In this document: in pieces, positions 11,450-24,030 of the stretch | Layout of the letters: the number at the start of each line of letters is the position of its first letter | How positions within the stretch are numbered: position 1 is the first letter of the stretch | Notes under the pieces: generated by a model | The model's database searches: none | Told to the model about the DNA's origin: nothing | Seen by the model: the letters and a program-made list of their open reading frames with translations, nothing else | Source of the DNA: Owenia fusiformis | Taxonomy: Eukaryota; Annelida; Polychaeta; Sabellida; Oweniidae | Length of the DNA stretch: 64,000 bases | NCBI GenBank assembly: GCA_903813345.2 | Contig: CAIIXF020000001.1 | Span: forward strand, 3,846,001-3,910,000 | Direction: 5' to 3' | Translations under genes and position numbers: made by a program

Positions 11450-12478
11450 TCATAGAGAGGGAACCAACGAGTATTCCACCCAATCTGTCGAGATCATCTC
11501 TGCTACCTCAGGGGTAGAGTAGTCAGGGAATTCGAAATGTGACCCTGAGCTAGATAAATTGTTATTGTTGGTAAAACTGCTGTTATTATTGTTGTTACTG
11601 CTGTTGTTGTTGTTATTGTTGTTTGGAATATCAAAAGCGAAATCAGACTCGGTTAGCTTACCTAGATCGAGGTTACATAGTTCATTCTGCCAGTTCTGAG
11701 GCAACTGGAGGATATCCGTTAGATTGTCCAGGTCAGTGAGTGAAGTAGAAGAGTTGTTGTTATCCTCCGAGATTGATGATGAGTGGCTGTGAGAGTAGAG
11801 ATCTTGGGGAGAGCACATGGGAGAACTGGTATCTGAATCGAACTGATCAGAGTCGGAGTAGAAGCTGGTGCTCTCTGGTGTGGCTGGTCCTTCTATGCTC
11901 GGACTGGAAGGAACTTTAGCGGGAGGGGTAAGCTGGCTGGATGAATACTGTACGTGCTTGCTTGATCGGATACTGTCCTTGAATTTCTTGTCGATAGTCA
12001 GTTTCAGCTTGAGACGGTTGGCCTGTACAGTGTCATAATTATTGTTCATATTGCGAACGGTTTTGTAAGATTTTCCACCGTGCTTCTTGGATTTGGCACT
12101 CTTGAAATGGTGGCTGTCTACTTTCGGGGTTGGCTTCACTTTCTTGCGTGGACGGTACTTGTAGTCTGGGTATTCCTGCATATGTAGAACTCTCAGACGT
12201 TCGGCTTCTCCAATGTATGGCTGGCGGGCAGTCTCGGAAAGAAGTTTCCATCGTTTTCCGAGTTGTTTAGAGATCTCAGCATTATGCATATCGGGCTGAA
12301 CTTCAGAGATCCTGCGACGTTCTATTTGGCTCCACACCATGAACGCATTCATCGGTCTCTTCACGTGAGCGGTGATTTTTTTGCACTGTGTAGCATCGCT
12401 GTACGGAGTCGATGTATTAGAGGCGATATTCATTGATCCAAAGACCGATCCACTGTCTCCGTTATTCGTCGGTAACAT
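11450..12478 (-). CDS. SoxC: SoxC HMG-box transcription factor (Sox4/11/12 class), intronless
   Basis: Complete 342-codon frame. The HMG box (residues ~39-113) opens [17 protein letters not shown] and closes [34 protein letters not shown] is the Sox signature. A lysine-rich tail follows, then a serine/acidic region, an asparagine tract (~285-310) and a C-terminal activation motif ([14 protein letters not shown], then DW) diagnostic of SoxC proteins. Known role of the class: nuclear, sequence-specific minor-groove binding and activation in neural and mesenchymal progenitors. The start is the first ATG (12478-12476), with AAG before it and an in-frame TGA at 12523-12521; the frame can be extended four codons only by using TTG. 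Lack of introns is normal for SoxC. Nothing is broken. Confidence 0.97.
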   Translation of the reverse strand: MLPTNNGDSGSVFGSMNIASNTSTPYSDATQCKKITAHVKRPMNAFMVWSQIERRRISEVQPDMHNAEISKQLGKRWKLLSETARQPYIGEAERLRVLHMQEYPDYKYRPRKKVKPTPKVDSHHFKSAKSKKHGGKSYKTVRNMNNNYDTVQANRLKLKLTIDKKFKDSIRSSKHVQYSSSQLTPPAKVPSSPSIEGPATPESTSFYSDSDQFDSDTSSPMCSPQDLYSHSHSSSISEDNNNSSTSLTDLDNLTDILQLPQNWQNELCNLDLGKLTESDFAFDIPNNNNNNNSSNNNNNSSFTNNNNLSSSGSHFEFPDYSTPEVAEMISTDWVEYSLVPSL

Positions 12479-12594
12479 CTTGATTATCAACGCTAAGTCC
12501 TCGTTTGAATTGTCAATACATCAGCTGGTAAGTCCAACTTTTGTTGGAAAATGATCGAACTCGCAATTTTCGTGAATGTGTTTAGCGGAAGACT

Positions 12595-12760
12595 AGGGTA
12601 TATTTGATTCAACTCATGCTGTCGACCTCTTTTTAACCCACGCGACGATTAACTTACAGAAGAGTGCAAACTGATCACTGATTGGCTAAATAAAGGGGCG
12701 GAGCTATCGACAGAATCAATGTCGCCTCTGATTGGCTAGCAAATTGTAAACAATCACATG
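12595..12760 (-). promoter_or_regulatory. Probable SoxC promoter
   Basis: On the gene's strand, within about 280 bp of the start codon: a TTAAAAA box at 12630-12636, a GC box (GGGGCGG on the plus strand, 12695-12701), and two CCAAT boxes (ATTGG at 12681-12685 and 12731-12735). Both lie in the identical 11-mer CTGATTGGCTA, spaced exactly 50 bp. Further up, ATTGTAAACAAT (12743-12754) is a palindrome combining a forkhead core and two inverted SOX cores. If the TTAAAAA box works as TATA, transcription would start near 12600. Motif-based inference only. Confidence 0.55.
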
Positions 12761-15660
12761 TGGGATACAGTAACGTGAATGCACTCATCCCTATGTGTCA
12801 GCTGGTTCACTTATCCATTATAAACATTTCCTTTTCGAAGATTTCAATAACGCATATAAGTCATCGCGTCTAAAGGCACTTTTAATACCCGATATCCTCA
12901 ATTGAAATAAGTAAACCAAACATTAAAAATCAAAACCACATTCATGTGAGTTCAATATTGCAATGGAGATTATAAATAATGATGACTGATTCCCTGTAGA
13001 TCGATGCCTTAGATTCAATTCATGCCCTAGATATTTTCCGGTCAAGGCAATGATGATACGCAATAACCGATTTTTCAGTCTAGCTTGGATCTAGTTCATA
13101 TAGCCTTTAGTTAAAGGTGCAATAATAGAAATGGTAAGTGCGTCATTGTTGTCTTGTCACTTTTTATTAATTTACCTATGCGCATGAGAGATGAGGACAG
13201 GTCACATGCTGATAAATCATTTACTCATCTCTGGATTAAACAATTTTGTTCCAAGTGTACTTCAAATTTGTTATTTATTAGACCCAGGTTTACTTTAAAG
13301 TGTTTGTTTATTGTTTGAGAGACCATGGATGGGATCGTGTATTCACTGATAACTGTCTGTTTGTATTTATGATATATCGGGTAGATTTTACTTTATTAAA
13401 TAGGAATCACACTTAAGAATCACATACATGTAAAAACATGTTTTAAAATTAATTTGTAATTTGTAAGACTATCAATCAAGTTTAAATTGTACATCGCGTA
13501 TTAAACTACATTAAGCAACATAGTCCCAAAATGTATGTGGAATACAAATATCCAGGGACAAATATAAAGTGAATGGATGGTATGGAGACACAAATACATT
13601 CACTTTTCATTAATTTTAATTACACTCGGCGATAAGTTGCGGAAAGTAAAGAGTCCAGAATAGATTGTGGGAAAAGTACTTAGACCAATTTTCACACAGT
13701 TAAACCGTACCACTTGACAGATTTGTCTCCATTGATACGAATGTACGACTCGTACTCCCCGGGGCCTGAGATGAGTCCCGTGTACCTTGGTGATGCCCGA
13801 CCGGTGTTCCCACCAAAATCAAAAAATGAAATTAAAGTTCAAGACACTCAAAAAGTGCATTTCACTTTTTCTACACTGGGAAAGTGCATTGATGCTTGAC
13901 ACTTCAGGAAGCAAGAATCTCAAAGTTAGGGATATCCTATATTGGTTTATCCTTAATCTATACATTAGTATTTGTTTTGATCATGAATTAGGTGTTTGTA
14001 AATAATTAAGTTATTTCCTTATCTATGCTAATAATAAAAGGATGTGACATGTCCGTACTAGAAAGCTATACTTACAGGTAAGTAACATTGGACAAACATT
14101 TCACAGCAGGGAGGTCAACGGTCCCTCGTCAACATCTAGGGAATAATGAGTAAACTACCTAAGGCCACGGAGATAAAAACAGATATACATTCATTATGAA
14201 AAACGAGATTTCGAAATTTTAAAATGACTCTGTTATCAAAATCCATGTCCCACATAATGAATATGTCTGATTATAAGAGGACGTCACAATCAAGTTATTA
14301 ATCTGAATGTCACACCACTCAGTGTCACATCAACGCGTTTTCCCAGTGTTTGACATCTAAATGTGACTGGTCAAAATGTCAAGGACGAAGTAACTCGTAC
14401 CCAGCATTGATACCTTTTATTGCCTTGGTCCAACTGGGCTCCTGTCTCCAGCATTAATTAGAGTCTTGGTGTGTCACTTAAATATACACACCTTACCAAA
14501 GTAGGCCTATGTTGAAATTAAACGTGTTGGGAGGGGGAGCACAACATAGCAATCTCAGTTATAATTTTGACAAAACGTTAATTGTTATTTCAATGAACAC
14601 CGAAATCCGTCAGCTCTGATTAGATTAGCTAAGTAGACCAGATGAACAAATTAATAACATGTGGTGGTCGAATTCTTCTCTTTTCTCATCCTAGAATCCG
14701 TTAACATGTTAAGCATCATCTCGAGCCCGGAATCTGGAGCAAGTAAAAACAACATAGAGTACACAATATGCCGATTTTGATTTATTTTCATGACTTTTCA
14801 AAATTCGAAATCTAGTCATAATCTCATTAACTTAAAACAATTTATTGTAAATGAAGTTAAAAATGTTAAATTCCGGGCATGTGAATATAAGTTCAGGGGA
14901 ACTTAAAGTTCTGTCAGTTTCCCGGTCGTTATCTGGTAATTACCTCTTCTTAATACCCCTCGGCCAATTTTGGTGATCTAGGGTGAGAAATTTGACCTGT
15001 AACAGACGTATAGGGAGAGGAAGTACAAGGGCTTGGTGCAAGACTATGCATTACCTTGACGATCGGGTCATGAAAGGTCAACGTGTATTTTGTATTGTAT
15101 CATTATGGTACCCTGGACAACTCTAAAGCACTCAAATGGGCAATTACTAACATCTTCAAAAAGGCCAAATCGAAACGCCACAATTATTGCTTTTACTTTT
15201 GCAACACGAATCAAAGTAACATCGCATACGAACTAGAGAAAATACATTTTCATTTGATACAAGAAGACCCTTTAAAATCTGTGTAAGATACTGTTAACAA
15301 TATCATAGTTTTCTATTCACAGTTTTCTCAATATTAAATCAGCAATATATGTAATACAAATCTCGGCATCACATCAGCTGCAATATGATTGCTTTGAAAT
15401 GCGTGCTATGAAAAATTGATGTGACCCCCCCCCCACATGATCACAATGCGTTCATAATACACCCAAGCCTCTACATAGCCGCGTGCATAGAGCGATCATC
15501 GATTATGTTTTATATTAATGTAAGATGACAATTAAATCATTATTTGACACCCAATATTAGCTTTTGACCATGAGGGCTAGTCTAAGACAGGTAATGAAAG
15601 GGGGGGGGGGGTTAACAGTCACCTCTAGAATGATTTTAACATGAGTGCTTGAAATATCAA
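12761..15660. other. Upstream flank of SoxC, unique sequence
   Basis: Little repeat content and no coding gene recognised. Frames of 60-72 codons at 13714-14005 and 15083-15286 are unconvincing. Short C-run and TA-rich segments occur. Could contain regulatory DNA. Confidence 0.4.
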
Positions 15661-15669
15661 TATGAAATT

Positions 15670-16135
15670 AATCTATGTGACGTCAGAGGCAGGTGTCTTA
15701 ATGTCAATCAGTTTGGCCACGCGACCTACGGCAGCTGGCACGCGCCCCGGCCAATCAGATTTCAGAACAGTGTCATCTGCTCGTGGGCCTTCAATCTTTT
15801 GATGTGGAAATTACACTTAAAAACCCAGGATAATATTGGCTTGCAAATAAATTCGTTCGAACCTGTTTGTATAAGAGCGATAATATAATAGTTACGGCTT
15901 CACTTACATTATTTACAAAAATGCAACTGATTCTAGAGCAGGTGGTCAGCAGGCATGGGTCCAAAACAACCAATCAATGCCGGCAGCTTTGGAAAGGTGG
16001 TCACTGATTTAGACAATTCAAATAAGCTGTTAATCTTCCATAATTGCATTTGGTCCGTTCATTTTGAAAGAAAATTGCAACGGTGTCTCAATGGAATTAT
16101 CGAATCAACGCTGAGCAGAAGAGTCATCTGCCCCT
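15670..16135. promoter_or_regulatory. Candidate enhancer: E-box/CRE cluster upstream of SoxC
   Basis: Six E-boxes lie within 440 bp: CAGGTG 15690, CAGCTG 15732, CATCTG 15774, CAACTG 15924, CAGGTG 15939, CATCTG 16125. There is also a full CRE (TGACGTCA, 15678-15685), a CCAAT (15751) and CCTTTG next to the last E-box. The segment lies about 3.1-3.5 kb upstream of the likely SoxC start. Proneural bHLH factors are known to act above SoxC genes in several animals, so this is plausible but unproven. A 91-codon frame runs through part of it and is not protein-like. Confidence 0.4.
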
Positions 16136-16139
16136 TTGG

Positions 16140-17980
16140 CACGCGACACCACGAGATATTTAAAAAGAAGGAATTAGTCACTCAGCCTAGCATTTATAGC
16201 CCTTGCAGCATTAAATCACTAATATACTAACATATGAAAGCTGGATGAAAATTACGAATATTAAAACTTTTAAGAGTCAATACTAATACGACCAGTATTA
16301 AAATCTGTTATTTTTCTCCAGTTTTTCCCGTTTTGCAAGTTCACTTTTGCTTTATCGATGTCTAATTTTGCAAGATATTACAATATGACTCTTTTTACAT
16401 ATAATTATACGCGTGCATGCTACTACTATATTGTAATCATTCTTAACGGCTTTCCAATTTCAGCTATCCATTTTCAAAGTAGATTGGTCTCAAATAAGAC
16501 AAATTAAAGACTAATTTCTCACACCATCTATTTGGCACAATCTGGGTTTTGAACTTATGCGCTACTATCCTCGTAATAAATGTTCATCATAATCGATGAG
16601 ATGCAAATTCGCCGAAAGATAACTTAAAGCGGGATTTTAAGTTTTTAACCTTGTTGTAATTTTAATTAAGCCCTTCATATTTTCAAATATAGCTTTTAGT
16701 CACGTACGTATATTTTAGTGTAGATAAACAAATACATTCTACAGCTAACATAAGATTTTAATTTCGCATCTTTACTCCTAATCTTTAGTCTTCGGGGTAT
16801 CATTGCTAATTATTGCATCATTGGATCCAGTCAGTTTATTGCTTTTCAATGTCATTTTTATATTAAGTAGAGTGAACGCTTGCAAATTTTTGTGTTTACA
16901 TAAAGTGTAAATAATGTTACATCAGTTTTATCATACATGATAGCCGCAAACTTACTAGGTAATAACAGATGGAGAAAAACCCAGCGGAGATGAGACCTAC
17001 CCCTCGCCAAGCTGTCAAAATATTATGAGTGAAATATATTAGTCTATGTACCATGGACAAAATACTGATAATTGATATATTCCAAAAAGCTGTAAGGGAC
17101 CAGGTAACTAATTGTGTCCACCTACGTCGTCTAACCTTCTGTCGTTTACTGTTATAGTTGATTTAAAAGCCAAGACAAGTATCTAAGAATGACAGATGGC
17201 TCAAAACTGAGTGTGACCTTTTGAAAAACGTACAGGGAATATATCCTTCAACTATTAAACTCTTAACTGCAAACTCGCATTGAGACATTCTTTTGGAAAT
17301 GCCCAAACTAAAATTTACACCTAAATGCAAATATAGGTTGAATGCAGTTGTGCGAAACAAACACTTTTTGAAAAGGTATGAATGCAGTGTATACAAAGAC
17401 TCTGGGTTTGATTTATTTTTGCTCTATGCATGTGTGAATAGTGAAGTGTGTGTTTCAAAGACTCCATTGGTGACCCCGGTATGGGGTGTGCAGGACGCGT
17501 GTATACTTATCTGGTAAACAAAAAACTGATTGAAGAAACAGTTAATTAATAGCCAGACTGATAACGCGTTCTGTCGCACTTTGAATCTTGGTAAACCCAT
17601 TCAGGTTTCAGCCATGTGAAATGACAAGGTCACCTCAGTTTTCAGAACGATGCAAACGGTGAACAAGAGTGATTACTAATAAAGGACTACAAACACAGAC
17701 AGATGGACAGACTGGCGGAAACCCAACGGGTTAATAAGAAGTAAATAAAGTAGGCCAATAAACGTGAAATTGAAAACGGTCAGAATGGCTACTGAGATTG
17801 ACCCAGCATCAGGTGTAGACTGCAGGTCTCTTATTAAATCATTCTGATACCCATAACTCATCACATGATTCTGTTTAGTTAACCCATCAGGAGAAATTAA
17901 AGCAATCCACTTGCATCTCTTCTCATAGTCTATTGCTTATTGAAAAACAGAAAGATATGATGAGAATGAGAAAGCTTTAA
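16140..17980. other. Unassigned unique sequence
   Basis: AT-rich, no gene or repeat recognised. Overlapping frames at 17163-17517 on both strands lack recognisable features. A short segment near 17948 (AACAGAAAGATATGATGA) resembles 3583-3600. Confidence 0.4.
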
Positions 17981-17989
17981 GTTACATGT

Positions 17990-18286
17990 CAGGGGCGGAT
18001 CCGGGAACCAACAAGGGGGGGCCCACATTGCAGGTCCGAGAAAAAAACGTCCCTAAAATCCCAAAGTGGGCCCAAATTTTGAAATTTTGAGGCCCATTTT
18101 CTTCAAAATTTGGCCTGAAATTAAAAAATAAGGCCTTAAAAGGCCCAGTGATGACCAAAAAGGCCCACTTTTTGGGGCCTGAAGGCCTTGTTTGGCCCAA
18201 AAAATTTTTTGGACCCAATTTTTTTTTTCTGGGCCCACCCAAGGGGGGGGGCGGGCCCCCAGGCCCCCCCCCCTAATCCGCCAGTG
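17990..18286. mobile_element. GC-rich MITE, copy 2 (inverted)
   Basis: Reverse-orientation copy of 1450-1778: starts CAGGGGCGGATCCGGGAACC and ends with CCGCCAGTG after a C run. The flanks carry GTTACAT (17981-17987, 18288-18294), which would be a 7-bp duplication if the ends are GTCAGG and CAGTGT; with the boundary of copy 1 only TGT matches. Frames of 86 and 89 codons inside are artefacts. Confidence 0.75.
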
Positions 18287-18299
18287 TGTTACATAACAT

Positions 18300-19155
18300 G
18301 ATGAGATGACATTGTTTTTCATAATATGAATTCATGCCTTACTAGTTTAACAGTTTGATATTCAATATTTAAAAATTCTTTCTTTTCTTCATCCTATGGA
18401 TAGTCTTGCTTCTTGATTTGGGATTCCCTGTTTTCTTTACCCACTTGTTTGTAGTCAAGTTCTGGGGGGGGGTCACAAGGGCTTGTAGCTAGACTATCCT
18501 AGGGAACGCAAATCTGATATAGATGTAATACATTAATCACCACTCTTATGTCTATCTGTATATGCATCATGCTCTGAAAAGACAGCATAAGCAAGACAAC
18601 ACTGAAGACTTTGACTCAGTACTCTCAAAGTCAAAGTTCTTCATTAGGTCAGGCCATGGTGCCAAAAAGACATGGCTACAGAGATTGAGCATTTTCCCAA
18701 GGGATATGAACAGAATGGAGAAAATATCAATAATATATTATGTGTAGTGACCAAATTGTGACCAATACTTTCGGCTTATTCATCCTAATGCCCATGATTC
18801 TGTATTATGCATCAATTATATGTCATCTCTGTGGCACCGTGAAATGCCATTAAGGTTCAATATTTCATGATTCCCTGACCATGTTTCCAAATTCCTCATA
18901 TGTTTTAATTACTTGAAATCCCTTTTTTCCCTTTCCTGACTTTGAATTCAGAGGGTCTGGCTATCTATGCCCTCAGGATGTGACATCCAATACAGACCTA
19001 ATTCTACCATAATGAACTAATTTGCTGTATCAGGGCACATTTCCTTTGAAAATAAATTAATTAGGTTACTGTTATATTAAGGAATTAACCCTACTCTCAC
19101 CCCTGTATAAATCCTAGGTCCTAGATAGACTCCTCATGTAAAGTACCACTGCTGA
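18300..19155. other. Unassigned sequence
   Basis: No gene recognised. A G run of eight occurs near 18464. Confidence 0.35.
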
Positions 19156-19159
19156 GTCT

Positions 19160-19600
19160 TTCCAATGGAGGTGACCTTGGCCAAAGAATGTTTTCGGAGT
19201 CCCCCTAAAAAATTTTAATCTTATTTTTAGGGCCTTAAATGTACCTTTTTGAGATAGTGAACATAATATGGAAAATGTATATCTATGACTAAATATATTC
19301 ATATTTTCAAAAAGGGCCCCAAATATTTGTGATATGTATGAGAAGGGGTCTTTCGTGTCCATTCTATTCATCCCAATTTATCTGGCCTTGTCCTTCCTTA
19401 TGACTTAGAACTTTGAACATATTGGCCATGGCATTTCCAATAGTTATCAAAAATGTCTTTTTTACAAGAATGGTGGCCATTTTGAATCGAGTGGCCATAT
19501 TGAAAATTCCTTCTTGAGAATGTGCCCTGTACCAAATCCATGAACTGGTATTTGACATATCACTTGGATAGATGAATGGATGGATGGCTGCTCTATATAA
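19160..19600 (-). repeat. ATGGCGGC-family dispersed repeat, single copy
   Basis: Reverse-complement, degenerate copy of the 3927-5115 unit: GGTGGCCATTTTGAATCGAG, TGGCCATATTGAAAATTCC, TTCTTGAGAA, then CCAAATCCATGAACTGG and TATTTGA. It ends in a GATGGATGG simple repeat, the counterpart of the CCGT leader of the array. Confidence 0.7.
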
Positions 19601-19683
19601 TGATGCTCAAACTTCATTTGGTGGGATTATTAGAGATGATACCAACATGGCTCACATTCAGTTTGCTGCAGGGGATTAATTTT

Positions 19684-20120
19684 CAATAACCCAGATGCGA
19701 GTAGAAATAATCTTGATTTACGTCATTAAAAATTCAAAATTCAGTCAAAGTAATATCATATTTGAAATCTACATGTAAAATTACATCTAGAAATGTGGTT
19801 TTAAAAAGTGTTTATCATATTTGAAAATTAATTTTCTTTGAAAATGTGACTTCTAGCTCGGGGAGATTCCCCATAGACCCCATGCTATAAAATCACAAAA
19901 AATGAAATATATTTTCTTTTAGTGGACAGATAATATTTTGCCTTACTGGACATGTTTTCATTAGTATAAGTATCAGGCACATAAGGGGTGAAAATTGAGC
20001 CACTTAAATTGATAATATTCAAGTTTAAGGGAACTTTCTTATATACCTGCCATGTTAATTGACCCGAATCAGCCACCTGGTGGTGAAACTGGTAACTACC
20101 TACTCGCATTTGGGTAATTG
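19684..20120. mobile_element. TIR element, 437 bp
   Basis: Inverted ends of 21 bp (19684-19704 and 20100-20120) match at 19 of 21 positions, beginning CAATAACCCAGATGCGAGTA. The target duplication is unclear. The interior has ATCTACATGTAAAATTACAT and ACCCGAATCAGCCACCTGGT, which recur in a diverged copy at 49738-49975. No coding capacity. Confidence 0.7.
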
Positions 20121-21312
20121 ACAACTACCAATACAGAATGACATAAAATGGTAATGTGCATTGTACTGGTATTAAAGTTTAACCATCTTTAAATATTGCT
20201 TTACCACATACACCAGGTTAATATTTATATTATGTACCATAAGGCATGGCATTGCATCACTCGCCATACTGGTATTGAAGTTTAACCATGTTAAATTATA
20301 CTGTGTATTGGACTGTAATTCATAAAGGGTTCCATAAAATAGTGCTGTGTACCATACTTATGTGACAAAATATGACCATTTGTGAAATTGCATGAAAAGT
20401 AGAGGAAAAATTAAAACAAACCCAGCATGGATGGTTTAGGTGGTCAATAACATGCAGCCAATACCTGTGTACCCAAATGCTTCTTTGACCTTTCAGCTGA
20501 CCTTGACCTTAGGAAATGTGGTATTGACATTAATAGTGTGGATTTATTAATCTATGTTAGTTAGTTAAAAGCTCAACATGAAAGAATTGTATTTTAAGAC
20601 TTTCATCTTTATTGAGTGATTGAGTTGATCATGATAGATTTCAGTGACTTTTCATAGTTCAAGGCCAAGGAATATACATGTGGTGAATGATGGTAATGGA
20701 ATACTATGCATACCATCTGATGGATTAACTTGGAATGTACACATCTCTTAATTGAATTTCTTAGCTGAAGTTGAGTAAATATATCACATGGTACATTTAT
20801 CAAATTTTGGAATAATTATTGACCCTGGACCTACTATCTCCTATCTACTTCAACAACAGCAGAAGTTGAAGTAAGGAAGGGGGGGGGGTAGTCTTGAGGC
20901 AAGGCTAAAATAATTTCACCTCTCTCTTGTGTTGTCATATAGCCCTACATTCTAAAGCCATGAGTAATATTGGTACAGCCCCTTTGATGACTATCATGCA
21001 TGTGTGATTATTATTCAATAGACGCCTAATATCAATACGAGAATTCTATATTATCATCTATCAAAAACTGAAAAAATATTGATTTTTTAGTGTCCAATAT
21101 CCATTTAATATCGATACCTTGGCTACAGCTTATGTTATATTTTGCTCCACCACAAGAAAGCTCATATGAGGCAAATATAGAAAATTTTCATTAATATTGT
21201 ACAAGCATATACATTTGGAGCTTCTCAATATCTTGACTTCTTCTTAGTATCTTTTTGAGCTCTATAAGGTTTAAATAGCTCATCTGCACTTTTACAAGGG
21301 GAGTCATTGCTT
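20121..21312. other. Unassigned AT-rich sequence
   Basis: No gene seen. There is a short G run near 20879. Confidence 0.35.
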
Positions 21313-21439
21313 GGCATGAGGGAGCAGGAGAGGCAATTGTCTCACTAAAATTTTACAAAATAATTTTTTTCAATTGAAACAGTGAATGTGTAATGATAAT
21401 TAATTATATTGCCTGTAACTCAAATTTGCCTCACATATT
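21313..21439. repeat. Fragment of the TTGGCATGAGGG element
   Basis: TTGGCATGAGGGAGCAGGAG, then AGGCAATTGTCTCACTAAAA, resembles the element at 24031-24145. It directly precedes the 55-bp minisatellite, whose monomer (GCCTCACCTATT) looks like an amplified part of it. Confidence 0.5.
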
Positions 21440-22720
21440 TGAAAAGCCTCGGCAATTTGAATAACCTTGTCTATTTGAATTTGACTCACTAAATTAAATT
21501 GCCTCATCAATTGTCTCCTCTATTTGAATTCCCCCACCTATTTGAATTGCCTCACCTATTGTGATTTGTCTTGTCTATTTGAATTGCCCCACCAATTTAA
21601 ATTGCCTCACCTATTGGGATTGTCTCCTCTATTTGAATTCCCCCACCTATTTGAATTGCCTCACCTATTGGGATTTGTCTCCTCTATTTGAATTGCCTTA
21701 CCAATTTGAATTGCCTCACCTATTGGGATTTGTCTTGTCTATTTGAATTCCCCCACCTATTTGAATTGCCTCACCTATTGGGATTTGTCTTGTCTATTTG
21801 AATTGCCCCACCAATTTAAATTGCCTCACCTATTGGGATTTGTCTTGTCTATTTGAATTTCCCCACCTATTTGAATTGCCTCACCTATTGGGATTTGTCT
21901 TGTCTATTTGAATTTCCCCACCTATTCGAATTGCCTCACCTATTGGGATTTGTCTTGTCTATTTGAATTTCCTTGTCTTTTTGAATTGCCTCACCTATTG
22001 GGATTTGTCTTGTCTATTTGAATTGCCTCACCAATTTAAATTGCCTCACCTATTGGGATTTATCTTGTCTATTTGAATTTCCCCACCTATTTGAATTGCC
22101 TCACCTATTGGGATTTGCCTTGTCTATTTGAATTTCCCCACCTATTTGAACTGCCTCACCTATTGGGATTTGTGTTGTCTATTCGAATTTCCCCTCCTAT
22201 TTGAATTGCCTCACCTATTGGGATTTGCCTTGTCTATTTGAATTTCCCCACCTATTTGAATTACCTCACCTATTGGGATTTGTCTTGTCTATTTGAATTC
22301 CCCCTCCTATTTGAATTGCCTCACCTATTGGGATTTGCCTTGTCTATTTGAATTTCCCCACCTATTTGAATTGCCTCACCCATTGGGATTTGCCTTGTCT
22401 ATTTGAATTCCCCCTCCTATTTGAGTTGCCTCACCTATTGGGATTTGCCTTGTCTATTTGAATTTCCCCACCTATTTGAATTGCCTCACCTATTGGGATT
22501 TGCCTTGTCTATTTGAATTCCCCCTCCTATTTGAATTGCCTCACCTATTGGGATTTGCCTTGTCTATTTGAATTTCCCCCCTCCTATTTGAATTGCCTCA
22601 CCTATTGGGATTTGCCTTGTCTATTTGAATTCCCCCTCCTATTTGAATTGCCTCACCAATTGGGATTTGCCTTGTCTATTTGAATTTGGCTTGCCTATTT
22701 GAATTGCTTCATCAATTTTT
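21440..22720. repeat. 55-bp higher-order minisatellite
   Basis: Roughly 22-23 tandem units of 54-56 bp. Each unit is three related ~18-bp monomers: CTATTGGGATTTGTCTTGT, CTATTTGAATTTCCCCAC and CTATTTGAATTGCCTCAC. The first ~150 bp show irregular single monomers; the rest is ordered as trimers, with alternation between TTTCCCCAC and TTCCCCCTC variants in later units. Not coding and not CRISPR-like, since there are no unique spacers. Confidence 0.9.
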
Positions 22721-24030
22721 AGGTTTTGGTCAAACCTTTCCATTGTACACTAAAGTACCCGAGACTGAATTCATGACCTGATAAACTTGAGAGTCTCAAT
22801 TATTGTTATAACTGAAGAACACATCAGTCAACCTTTTAATCAACTTTTTCGTTTGAAATGGGTATCTTGTTGTCAAAGCAATCATAAACTTACAGCATAT
22901 GACATATTTAAAATAGGAAACAACATACCCTTTCCAATAATTAAATTTGGGTTATTAAAAGAAAACTTCATATATAACTCCAGACTCTCACAGACCAATT
23001 TACATATGTACTAGGTTATCTTGTGACCCAGGTATGCCACAGGGATAGGCATTTGATAATACACATGAACACATGTATAAGTGTACCTGATGAATAGCTG
23101 GCAGTGCCCTATTTGCATTTGTAAAGTAGACCACAAATCTGACCGAACTTGGTAGAATTGGCCTCTCAGTGACCTAGGAGGACACATTCAACTATCAAAA
23201 CAAATAGATCTCCCAGTGCAGTGCTTTGAAGTGCATTCTCTATGGAACTTATTATTCAAAGGACACTGGAAAGTATCCTAGACATGTTTAAGAATCTAAA
23301 ATGAAAACTGCTGCTAGAAATGGTTAAAACACTATTCACTATTGACATTGTTTATACTGAGGTTTTGCAGGAATGTATTTTTTCTAAAAACAGATCCCCA
23401 ATTATTTTATGGTCAATCCCTTGCAACCTTAGCTAGCTGAGGAAGCAAAACACTCATCAACCATATTGATGAAACTTACTTATCAGGCCTGGGACTAATA
23501 GATTGACTTACCAGGAGTCTTACAAGCAGTCCCTTGGCATGAGTCATCTATGGAATATATACACTAGTAACACATACTGTAAACCTATATGACTCACAGT
23601 TCTAACTCACCAGGTCTCTTATTAAAAGTTGGTGAATTAATTATTTAGGAAAAGATGATTTCATACACAGTCAGTCACAGTGATTAATAAAGATTAGTAA
23701 TCAACCTACTAGATGCAAATTATAAAATACACATCAGTCACCGATGGGTAATATTATTGATTGATGGGCCCACTAAAGGATTAAAGTGTCTGTGTATGAC
23801 CATAGTCTGATAGATAAAGCAGAACTGAAACAACACAATCCAATACTCCAGGGACTCCCTTCATTCAACATTTCAAACTTTCAGTATAACAGCAGGTGTA
23901 GCTTTACCCCCCCCCCCCCCCCATCCCTGTCCTCTGTAGAATCTGGTGAAATTCTTTAAACAGCTGCAACAAGAAATACCTGTCTTCTGTATTTCATTTT
24001 TTAAAGTACACACAAACATCAGCCTAGCTT
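22721..24030. other. Unassigned sequence
   Basis: No gene or strong repeat recognised. An 18-base C run lies near 23906-23923. Confidence 0.35.

Noticed and set aside
12039-12251. 70-codon minus frame inside SoxC
   Set aside because: Out-of-frame overlap with the HMG-box coding region.
12479-12490. Four extra N-terminal SoxC codons
   Set aside because: They require initiation at TTG; the first ATG is 12478-12476 in a good context, so the coding sequence is taken from there.
21440-22720. CRISPR array
   Set aside because: The units are head-to-tail without unique spacers and the sequence is eukaryotic; it is a minisatellite.
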